Of a stretch of 64,000 nt of DNA, positions 9,300 to 21,000 are shown in pieces; position 1 is the first letter of the stretch; every line of letters begins with the position of its first letter. The notes below the pieces were generated by a model that saw only the letters and a program-made list of their open reading frames with translations, made no database searches and was not told where the DNA came from. A program made the position numbers and the translations under genes. The stretch lies in NCBI GenBank assembly GCA_022494885.1, contig JAGVSM010003987.1:1-64000 (forward strand), read 5' to 3'. The DNA comes from Micrasema longulum (Eukaryota; Arthropoda; Insecta; Trichoptera; Brachycentridae).

Positions 9300-12200
9300 A
9301 AATTTTGATGTTCACATAGACATCACTGGGTGCCTTGACTGTTGTTAGTTATCAATAAAAAAATATTCTTGTTTATCTTGAGTCTTAAAACCTTGACCAT
9401 CATTTTGACCATAAATATCAATGGACGGTGAAATCTGGCAGGTGTAGATGGAACGAGCAAGGCCTGGAGGCCTGTTTAGGTTCACCAAAATGTCCTTTCT
9501 ACGGTGGTCATGGGTTGTTTATTACTGTTTAAATGATTTGTTTGCTTTTGTTCATTGTGATTTGTTTTATGTTCTGTTCATAATAAAGAATTGCCAGTTT
9601 TAAGACCAATCATTAACCCACTGTCAAATGACTTACTAGAAGTAAATAAACCGTGTCAGCTTAATTAATTTAAGTCAATCAAATAACTGAAATCGGAGAG
9701 GAATATTATAAGTACCTATGTAAAAAAAAAAGCAGTTTTGCTCCATCATATTCCTTTAAAGGTTTAGTTGTTACAGTCAAACATAGATGATCGTCATTAT
9801 AATTAACCTTTTTGATCATAACAAATATTTCTGTATTAAGTTTTTCAGGCTTTATTAATTGGTATATTGTCGGTGATACTGCAACACCGTATAACTATCA
9901 TTTAAATTTTTTGGCAGGGGAACCTAAAAAACGTTGTTATTATATTAATTACGATTTTAATCAACCAAAAATAAAAATATCAGGAAAACTATCGTTATTT
10001 AGAGTAAAAATAGCAATAGTTTAAAACAAATAACTATTTATAACGAATTTATTGCAGTATCACAGATGACATGCTAAATTAAATTATTAAATATCAAAAG
10101 TAATAAAACAAAATAAAGAATTGACTGTATACTTAAACTTGCAATTTACTGAAAATATTGAAATAATAAGTGGGGTTATTATGGCAGGTAAATATAAAAA
10201 TATTTTTTTAGTAAAGTTTTTGTAAAATATGATATTATTTATTTATCTTTATGATTTTAGGTGTCACAATAATTACAATATGAGAATAGTAGCGTATAAT
10301 ATGACATAATATAGTAGTATAGAAGCTATGAATATATCGTTGAGTTTCTGGAACAAGTAGGTAAATAAGATGTCTTCATAACTGGTATCAAATAACCTTT
10401 GTTTAAAAAGTAAATAAAAATATTCCATATTTTAACCAATACAAAAAATAATATCTTATAACAATTAACTTGCTGTTTTATTTGAATTGTTGATTTGGGA
10501 TAAGTTTTTAACGTTAAAAGTGCAATATCTCACAACTAGTATCAACAAATGTTAGCTATCAACTTGTTCCAGGAAACCGACAATATTAGGTACTATGTCA
10601 CATAATGCAGTGAAATAAAATATTTTATAGACAATATTCAGGCAAAGTAGAAGCATTTAACGAAATTGGAATATACATATTTGATAATCAAACAGACTGC
10701 CTGCTAAAGAAATGATACATAACAATAAAAAAATTGAGATTATAGTACAAACAGAAACTTTAAAATTTAACATTATATATAATATGTATATATGTATCAA
10801 CTATTTTCAACAGCCTAAAATACAGACTTAAAATACAAGACCCAAAGTTAAAATAAAATACAAGATCTTGTAACTAATATAAATTTAATTACAAACAAAT
10901 TAACAATCAACGAGTAAAATTTACAAATAAAAGTAAATGGCAAATGCTGGAGACTTTTAAACTCATATCACATTTGACTAAGTACACATAATAAATACAT
11001 AATATATATTATTATGGAATACAACAATTTATATAGGTAACATATTATTTGGTCACAGCCAATTCTAATAAATTGATATGAGCATCAAATTATTGAATAT
11101 TATCAGGAATATGATAAAAATTATATCCTCTCATTGGTTTTCTAAAGTAACAACTAAAAGTCATACAACATTTAAGCCCATTGCAGGTGAAGTGAACCAA
11201 CTTACAAAATGGCCAAACTTTTGTTTTATTTATTTAATACTTCATAAACATACATAATACAATTAAATTAACAACGTATTCCTCACTGGAAAAACTCGTG
11301 CCTAGGAAGACATTTCAGAATTTCGATTTATTTATTTTTTATTCAAAGTTTTAAAACTCTATGAGCTTTTTGTATATTTTTTTACTAAACTGTATTGATA
11401 TTTTTGATCTATATAAATGTTTTGTACAGAAAGAACCAGGGTTGGATTATACTGATCATAGAATCAACTTTATAGTGTCAGTTAGTACACTTCAACTGCA
11501 ATGGGCTGATTTTGTGTAAATGTTATTAGTGGATGTTTAAAACACTGGAAAAGATAAATTTTTCAAAATGAGATTTGAATGTCCTCTTGGTAAAAAAAAT
11601 AAAATGATTTTTGTAGAAATTAATGAATCGGTCAAAAATATTTTGAGTATGCCTAAATGTTCATGGATAAAGGCTAGATTTATGGATATAAGCCCTGTAA
11701 ATACCTAGACTTCCATATTACCTTCTCAAAAATGTTTTCCCTCTCTGTTGCAATAAATGTGGACTAAAATAATTGAGTTTTTATTGAGTAGTTGGAAACA
11801 TAATTTAGTGATGAAAATCATTGATATTTGATATTATAATTAAAAAATATGCCTTTAAAAACATCCATTTTAATCTTTCTTTGTTATTTGAAATTGATTC
11901 TATATGGTGTTTAAAATTTATATTAACGATATGATTATGATCATGGAGCAAAATGTGTCTAGCATACAGGCAGCCTTTCTCTTTGAAGAGACAATATTTT
12001 ATGAACATATAATTAGCATACAATAAAGTTATTAAAATCCATAAAGAACTGTAGTCATACCTGAAAGTTTAAATATTGAAAACCTACCATACCCAATTAC
12101 ATAGTATTATGATCAATTTTATTAAAATAAAATTTTACGTTACAATTCGGCCTCAAATCTGAAATTACTAAAAGAAAATACAAGAGGAGTGCAAATAAAC

Positions 12201-12314
12201 AAACAAAAATATTTATTAGAATAGTTATGTATAGATTCAGTTGAATAATTAAGAAACCCATTTTAAAAACAATTTTTCAATATCATTGTACATAACTTAT
12301 AAATACATTTTATA
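9300..12314. other. Intergenic AT-rich DNA, no gene seen
   Basis: Only short chance frames occur here. The one recognisable item is a decayed piece of the hairpin-headed repeat family at about 11690-11760 (ataagccctgtaaatacc followed by tagacttccatatta). Confidence 0.45.
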
Positions 12315-12326
12315 AAATATGTATAC

Positions 12327-12881
12327 AATATTTGAATCTGTCCAAATGTTCATAGACAAAAGACTGGATTTCACCCCCTCGGGGGTCATTAAGATTAACG
12401 AATTACAACAGGGATGGAGAATACCTTAAATAAGGGAATATTTTTATTATTTTTTTTCCCTTCCTTATATATTCCCTTATTTAAGGTATTCGCCATCCCT
12501 ATGGTAATTCCAGTCTTTCCAATAAATCCAGTCTTTTGTTTATGAACATTTGGACAGACTCAAATATTGTAATGAAACCAACTGGCCCAAGAAGAAGTTT
12601 AAAAATTGGAAAATTGTTTTCAGGCGTTGCCAAGCATGTGAAATAATTCAGTCAGATGAATCTCTTCACAGCAATAAAGGTTTCAGCTCTTTAACTTCAC
12701 TAAAATCAACAAATGGAAGAATTGAAGAAATATGGATGTTCAAACATAGGCAAAATGGTGAATGTTACACAGTGTGTAAAGTGGCCACTTAAACCAGCCA
12801 ATGACAGGTCATAAGCCCTGTAAATGCCTTGACTTCCATATCCCTTATTTAAGGTATTCTCCATCCCTGTTGTAATTTGTT
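12327..12881 (+). repeat. Hairpin-headed interspersed repeat, full copy
   Basis: The copy is flanked by a perfect 12-bp direct repeat aaatatgtatac (12315-12326 and 12882-12893), read as a target-site duplication. The head (aatatttgaatctgtccaaa) recurs in reverse orientation at about 12525-12572 (gtttatgaacatttggaca), so the first 250 bases fold back on themselves. A second inverted pair lies inside it: ccttaaataagggaata at about 12424-12440 and tattcccttatttaagg at about 12470-12486. The body then runs to a tail ending ccatccctgttgtaatttg. A short open frame in the body (CNETNW...CQACEIIQSDESLH) is shared with the 30-kb copy, but I cannot assign it. Related pieces lie at 11.7, 22.2, 28.1, 30.2, 41.6, 42.1 and 49.4 kb. 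Confidence 0.7.
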
Positions 12882-12893
12882 AAATATGTATAC

Positions 12894-14953
12894 GTTCGCT
12901 AATTATGCAAATGCGTGCTGGGTGTTTTTTTAGCAAATTTGACTCATTTTAGAGAATTATTGTTACATAATTAAAGCCTCAAATTGGTGAAGATCACTGT
13001 TAGGTACACTACAAATAATTGAATGCTAATAATAATAATACAATCTTATTTAATATTAAACGAAAGCTGTGTATCTATTACATTTGGGCTAATATGATTT
13101 CAATGATGTATATATTGTATATAAATAAGGAAATATAACGACAAGGAACAATAGTGAGGTACTGAAATATTTCATTTTATAAGTAAATAACATTGTCATT
13201 TGAATTAAGATTCATCGTGTTATTTATTTCAGAAAAAATAACACTATTTTTAAAAACAAAATTTTCAGATTTATTAAAATACAGTTCATTTAAAGTTAGT
13301 ATTTTTTTTTTGTATTGGTGGAGATACGTAGGTACAAACTATTATAATGTGAAAACATCTACACACACAAACACGATTTATTAAAGAGTGTTGATCAGTT
13401 AAAAAAAAAGATCTATTTAATGTTTGGTTTAATCAAATAAACTGTTATTGTTAATTGAATCGGCATTTACTTCGTAACACTTCATTATAAATTATTATAA
13501 AAATAAACTGTTCACTAAGACGTAAAAAAAATCACATAATTAATAGTACATGATTATTTTCTTCAGATCTCTGTTTTTTGCAACAAAAAATAAAATAAAT
13601 AATTTTAATAGTAAGTAATATCTCAATTCATAATTATCATTGGTTGGAAATACACATAATTTTAAGTTATTATGGCCACCTGTTTAGTAAATAATATAAT
13701 ATTTAAAATATAAATTATAGAAATACCTATACACTATAAATGTAAAAATATAGGAAAGAGTTAACAACATGATAAGCTGCATTAAAAAGATCTTTAAAAT
13801 ACAATAAATTACAAATTGAGAAACATCAAATGTAAAAAAACTTGTGTTACATGCTATTTTAGGTAGTAATATATTTATGTACATATATAAACAAATTGAC
13901 AAAATAATACGATGACATGTACAGAAATAATTTTTGCACAAACAATATAATGTTTTTATTTTTATATTTAAAGTTCCTTATTAAAATAGTAAAAAATAAA
14001 ACATATACTGACATTGACGCAGATTACTCTAAGAAAGGAACAAAATCTGATTTCAGTCAGCTTCGAAAACCTTATGATAAAATAGTGTTTTTTTATAAAT
14101 TTTTATTGTATTCGTCCATGAAAATATCCTTTACAAGTGTTATGCTTTAAAAAATGTGTATAATCAAAGCAAGCACTTTCGGTTGAACACGTTAAGTATT
14201 TCTTTCATAAGTGAAATTCTAAATCTACTAATATTGACAGCTACATGATGAATATTTCTAATATATATTAAAATTGAAGATTAAGGAACTAGGACAATAT
14301 TTTTATTTTATTTTATTTGAATAAATAAAATTATTTTAATGAGAAATCATGATTATATTATTCATAATTATGTTCATCTGTAGTGAGTTTTAACGTTTAT
14401 CCTCTATGAAATCATTTCCCTATAGAAAAAGTTTTAGAATTATGTATGTACATTGGCACAATCCATTTCTCTTTATTTTGTCCATCTAAATTCACTACAT
14501 AAGTTCAACAAACAATTTTTAATTTGACAATGGAATGACTATATGATTTGTTTTTTAGCATATTAATTAAATAAGTGCTATGAAATATAATAATAAAAAA
14601 GGGTAAGGATCCACATACTTATTTGTCGTATCAAAATTCACAGCTTTAATAAAAATGTCTACTAAAACTTTGTTACATATTAAAATCCACGCACAGGATA
14701 TGTTCATAATTATGACGCTTTTACTCAGTGTAGCAATTAATTGTCAGGCTTTGGGAAACACATTTTGGCGGCCATTACTGACTGCAATCTTGCCATAACT
14801 TTAATTGTAGCTTTGCCATCGCTTACATTTATAGTTCACTTCACCACTTGTTGGAAATTTGAGGTTCCTGTCATGTTGACATTGTGGAGCAAGGAAGCGG
14901 GTAAGGTGGGGCCAAGTGTGTTACCCGAACCATAACTTGGCCAGGACCCCCCA
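12894..14953. other. Intergenic DNA / 3' flank of the GT7 gene
   Basis: No exon is visible. On the minus strand this lies downstream of the glycosyltransferase stop at 14954-14956. A candidate minus-strand AATAAA (tttatt at 14472-14477) could end that transcript, about 480 bases past the stop. Long AT-rich hydrophobic frames here look like composition artefacts. Confidence 0.4.
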
Positions 14954-15086
14954 TCAGCTGGGAGGGTGGAGTTCCACAAGAAGCTGTGTGTAGAGGCGGT
15001 GGAGGTTGCTCTCCACCAGTCGATATTGGAGACTGTTCAGTCCGTCTGTTTTGAACACTCCCTTTCCCCTCATCAAGAGATTATAT
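14954..15086 (-). CDS. GT7 gene exon 8: C-terminal exon with stop
   Basis: The acceptor is cttttcag. It reads [18 protein letters not shown], then [18 protein letters not shown] and VELHPPS, and ends with TGA at 14956-14954. DGLNSLxY and LYTxxxVxL are the usual C-terminal blocks of the family, so the protein ends at the normal place. Confidence 0.9.
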
Positions 15087-18000
15087 CTGAAAAGTACGCA
15101 CATTTAAAGTAGAATGCAGGATACATTTCATATTATTAATAATATTTAAACAGGTTGTGGTACAGTGGTAGTCTCGCGGACTCTAGATCAGGAGGTCCGA
15201 AGGTTCAAATCCCGCTTTATCATGACTTGTTTTCCATTTTTTTAATACAGTTATCTATGACTAGCAGAAAGTGGCCCCAGAGTATAAATATTTAGGTAAA
15301 CCATAAGACGCTTATATTTAAAAAAAGAGACTAACCAAATATAGCTAACTAGTATACCTTGATAAAGAAGCTTGTATTGCTTTGAAACCGGTCGGTAGAA
15401 AAAATAAAAAATAGGTGGTTAAAAACAAAGTCGTTTTTATTTATTTTATTTTCAAAAAAGACATTTGGAAATTTATGATATTCAGGTGAGACTGTTAAAG
15501 GGGATTATACCAAATAGCATAATCCGTGAGAGCGGAACGTATGGGCGAAGGTGTATATTTTAAATTCTGTAATGTTCTGTCGGTAAAACAACTTTGTGAC
15601 TACAAATTGATTGTAGATCACTTTGTTGATCCGGAATATAAAAAAAGAGTTTCCCACACTCACAACACTAGATTAAAAACTAAGGGCTCCCTGATCATTC
15701 CCCGAATTACAAATTACTTCGGAGAGCGAACATTATTTTGTGTTATTCCAAGGTGGTTCAATGATCTCCCACAAACCATCATTAACATGAAAGATATTCA
15801 AATGAAAAAAAAAAGAACTGAAGAAATATCTTCTAAATACTTTATAGTGCCTGCTAATAAATAAATTTGTATAATATAAATAAAATAATGTAAAATAAAC
15901 CAATCAAAAAAAAAAATGTGTCCCCCCCGAAAAGTCTTTAGACTTAGTAGGTAACAAATTGTTGATATGTATTTTAAATTATTCAATAAACGCTGCTTTG
16001 CAGCACTGAAACAGAATTCCATGCAGGTTTTAACCAATACTCCCTCCCTCTACTAAGGCCTGGGCACTGACAGCATCCCTAGCAGCGGAATTTTCTTAAA
16101 AAGACCACGGGAGAGTCTCCTGTAACACACTCCAGTGAACATATTCTAATGCTTAAACTGCCGCTTGCTTGCGTTTTTTGCTTTAAAAATTGTGAACTGC
16201 TCTGAAAATAATCGAAAAGAAAATTATAAATCTCATTCAAAAGTTCTGTTTCTCGTTCAAAAAGTCTAGTTCAAAATCTTGTTCAAAAAGCTGTTTCCGC
16301 TGACTTGGCTATAAGCCGATAACTAAATACTCCAGTGCAAGTAAAAGTATACAGTAAAATTACATTCATCTGTATTAATGAGTGCCACACGTTATACGAA
16401 TACGAATATGCATAAATACGGATAGTTGGATTAACCATTAAATTAAGAGAATGGCTTGAAAGAAAACAAAATATTTACTCTAAGATCACTTTTTTCTTGC
16501 TTTTGAAATAATTCAGCGAATTCGAATCACATTCAAAACTTACTTTAACATGTCCAGCAAAGTTAATTGCTTTGATGAAGATTGTTATTATAACATCTCT
16601 TTTATTTTATATTTCCTAAGAACGATCTGGATATTTAGCTATCCGGATGACTGGAGTTCGGATAAACAGAGTTCTGTTCATTTAAACCATATTATATTGA
16701 TAATCAACAAGATATTCATCATCATCATTCCCTTTTTGCACCTAATGCAATCACAGCCTATGTTATTTGTTTTCGTTGCATGAAGGAAAGATGATCAATC
16801 TTAAGCTTCAGGTTCTGATATATCAGGGACAATAATCAACGATATGTTAGGGACATTAAAATGAAATAATATAATATACCTTTCATGGTTCGGTGTTTCC
16901 TTTTCATGATCCAACATCGTATATCTAGCGATACTCATCGGGTATCTTGAAATATGATAATGGTGAAACACTATTCTGTAAATACAAAAAAAAAAAACTA
17001 TAAATTAATTGTTAAATCTTGATATTATTTAGTCACATTACAACTGAAAAACATTTCAAACTTATTTGAAAAGCACGCAAACACAAATTATTCACTATTG
17101 CTATGTTATAATTTTAACATAATATACGTTTCAATGATAATGAAGCATAATGTACTGGATCAGGTGACAAAGGAGTCTGAGTCATTTTCAAGATTCAAAT
17201 CTGGTTTGAGTAATTGGTTTGCTCGAACGGGAATGGATTACTGCGATAGAATGTGGAATAACTGGTGAACGACCAATACGTATTTATAAATGTAAAATGT
17301 AATAAGTGGTATCCTGTATAAAGTATTAATGATATAAATAAGCTTAATATGTATGTGTAAAATATAATATGTATATGCGAATACTCGTATATGAATATAT
17401 ATGTATATGTATGCCCCGACTAAACATGCATTTTCTATCGAGTCAGGGAAAGTTCACACGCATGGGTCGTTCCTGATTGTGTCACTATAAACTGTGTCTC
17501 TGTCCCGTAAAAATGTATGTAAAATGTTCTTAATAAATAAAAAAAATAATGATCTAAGTAAAAATGTTGAATTTTTACACAATCAATAAATCTAGATTAT
17601 ACGAATGGTTCTTGAAATTTTAAAACCTTTTAAAATATTTGGTAAGTTTAAATACTGACATTGTGAAAAATTACTCCTAAGGATTTCACGTAAGATGTTT
17701 TACTTAATTTTCAATCCTTACAACTTTATTTGACATACATAGTTATTTATTTAGATAAATATAAACAACAATTGTACTCTAATAGTTACATTGCTATGTA
17801 AAATAGAAAACACACCTGTTTGCCATGTCATCATCTTCACCTCCCCACCCCCAGAAGCTGTTGGAAAATCCATTTACCTTCTGGAATTGTTTAGTTGTTA
17901 GCGCTGACACTCCTCCAAATAATCCTCTGTACGGCAACCTTCAAGTAAAACACAAATTGAGTAAGTTAAGCGTCGAAATATCTGCCTACCCTGAGAATCG

Positions 18001-21000
18001 AACGCGGGATTTTCAGATAAAATCAGCCGATGCCAATTGCTGTTATGATCATTAAAATATTATTAGTTTGATTTTGAAGGCAATGAAGAAATAATAGGAT
18101 GGACGCAAGCTTCGGTGAAAAGGCCTGGAAGCTTTTTGTGGACACCATATACTCCAACTAGGGAGCGGACATGGAATGATGATAATTACTTTTTATGTAG
18201 TCAACATAAAGTTTTATAAATAAATAGTATAGCCATGAGCTAGATAAAAAAATTAAGCAAATATTACAGGATAATAGAATATGGTAGATATCCATGTTAT
18301 AAGACAAAATGGGATGTGGACTAATGGTGGTATAGCGGATTTGCGGATCAGAGGTTTGAGGTTAGAAACCCACTCTACCATAACTAGATTCCAAACTTCC
18401 AGCACAGTTATTTATTGGTTAAAACTTACTCCAAAATTGAAATATTTGGGTAAATCATAACAACACAAATTTCTAAAAAAGTCAGGATCAAATAATTAAT
18501 AAACATTATTATTTTTGAGCTGTAAAGGATTATTCTCATCGGTCTCGTGGTGTAGTGGTCAGCGCGTTTGCCTACCATGTAAGAGGTCTCTAGTTTGATT
18601 CCCGACATAGTCGATATGAAATATTGATTTAAAAGGGTGCTTTTGCACTAGAATATTTCAAAGTCCCTGTTCTGGTACCTGAAGCATAAGACTGATCATC
18701 TTACCTTCACATAACAACAATAATAAAGACACGCTGCGATTGGTGTACTAATGCAGTGCCCTATGCATCATTAGGTGCAGAAATGGAATGATGATGAAAG
18801 GGTCATTCATCTTGTTAAATTGAGCTGTTAAATTTTTGAACTGGATACCTTTGCCTAGAAATCATTACAAGTTTCGTATGCTCGTATCACTCTCGCATTC
18901 TGCACGAATCTCTACATTTAGGCACGGATTTTGTAAATTATTAGAAAAGCATGTTTGATGCTTACTTGAATTCGAATTTATCAATGGCGGCCGAGAGGTG
19001 CCTGGGCTGCTGTGGACAAGTGTAAAGATTCCTGTCATCCAGAGGAATCAGATCAACATCGTGGAAAATAAAACAATCCCACCGCCGCATCCTCATGCCT
19101 TCCACGAAACCGACATTCATTAGAGCTGCTCTATTGAATTTGGCTTCACCTGAATAAAAAAAAGGTAGAAATCATTTCTTGTATAAATCGACGAATAATT
19201 AATTTGGTTATAATATCATGCATTTTTTTACAGATCATGTATCTAACACTCGCTCACTAAATTAGTAGCGACATAAAAATATTGATTTTATTACATTATG
19301 TCAGTTACCATAGGAGACATAGAATTAAGTCATTATTAGGAACTGATGGATGGATAAGATGGATTATCCAAACTGACAAATGATTTTCATTGTTTCCTTG
19401 TCCTGTCAGTACTCGTATTAAATTTTACTAATTGGAAATTTATATATATTTAAAGGCAAACTTCTGAATTTCGTAAAAACATATTTGTATGAATAGTTAA
19501 TAGTTAGTTTTCAAATAATCATTTGAGAATTGTTCATTTACTTTTTACTGTAAATTTAAAGGGAAAGCTCCTTCAAACTTTGAATCAAAATACACAATAT
19601 ATGTGGGATGTCAAAAATTACCTGTTTGCTCCACTATAAATATTTGATAGTCTATTTGTTGTTTCATCAAGAAAGGGTGTAAATTATTCAAAAATATTGC
19701 AAGATGAGATTCTCGGTCTCTGAAAAAAAAGGAAATCATTAAAAACTGCCCTTAGTAAGAATTAATATGCAAACTTATATAGTGCCTCGTGATACATCAT
19801 CATAAGGGAACATTACAACGTGGTTATTCTGAACATTTTTGATGGTGGATTTCCTGGATGTTCTCAAAAGATTGCTTCTGTAAAAGTTGTAATAGAATAG
19901 CCGAGGGAGGGATGGCGACAGCTCTGGTTTGCCCGATCGGACTTGGTTCTCCTAAATTCTCCTAAATGGGTATCACCATCACAATGAGGAAGTTCAGTAA
20001 TATGTAATGCTTCATCAGAGGAATGATTTTTTAAAGTTTTGTAATTTAGGAATTACTTCGCTGAAATTGAGGTGCACTGATAGTGATATGGGCAATAAAG
20101 AATATTTTAAAGAAAAGTAATATCCGTTATTTTAAGCTTAATCGCTTAAAATTTGTTTTTGCAATGTGCAAATCTAAAAAGAGGCTACAAAACCTCTAGA
20201 ATGGATCCGAGAAAGTTTAGGGGGAAGGCTTGACTGGAACCTGAAGGGTAAGACTGATCCCTTTACTGTCATGTACACTGTATTTTTTTATATATAGCAA
20301 TGCACCATAAGGGTTAAATGATAATAATGAACTATTAATTTACCTGTAAGGTATAATGATGGCTACTTTGTTACGAGGTTTACAATTTCGGGGGGCGAAG
20401 CGTCCTCCTTCTTCCACATCCAAGTGACTGAACTCAAGGTCCTTCAAGGAGATCTCTGTCAAGTTGGCTGAGATGTGTCCCACTATGACAAACATAGATG
20501 TGAAAATTAACATATTACAAATGAAAAATAATGTAATTTTATTGGTGTTTAGGTTGTTACAGTCGCTGCTTTCAATATATGAAATGTTTATTTGGTCCAC
20601 CCTCAACAACTTTTTTTTTGAAACAAATAATTCACCCAATAACATTCCATTACATAAACTCTTATAAATAAACAACAACAACAGTGTAAGTCACTCTCCA
20701 AGCACAAGAGTTAGTCTCTTTTTTTGGAGAGTATTAAATCAAGTTAACTTCTTTATTAACTAACCTGGATTATTTTTTGGACAGTGATAACATTTACTAG
20801 ATGTGTAAAAGTAGATTTGTATAGAATTTTTTTAAAATATGTACCTTTTATGAAATTTATTTATAAAAAAAAATTATAAAAAAAATATATAGAAATGTTT
20901 AGAGCCGGTGGTTGTCGCATCCCTTAAACTGCGTATGTCACAAAATAATACTGTGGTGATGGTAAAGGTGACGATGAATTTTAGTATTTACATGTTTATT

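Noticed and set aside
13684..13941. Small membrane protein on the minus strand
   Set aside because: Hydrophobic runs come from AT-rich codons; there is no family match, splice context or conserved motif.
15798..16037. Minus-strand 79-codon protein
   Set aside because: Antisense of the LINE tail at 15.5-15.9 kb plus AT-rich flank.
18538..18605. tRNA gene at the family-B SINE head
   Set aside because: The boxes fit, but the same sequence recurs with a shared body and tail at many places, and no full cloverleaf forms.
20340..20681. Single-exon 113-codon protein
   Set aside because: Only its last part (20344-20482) is real, as GT7 exon 3. The upstream part is intron read-through before the acceptor at 20483.
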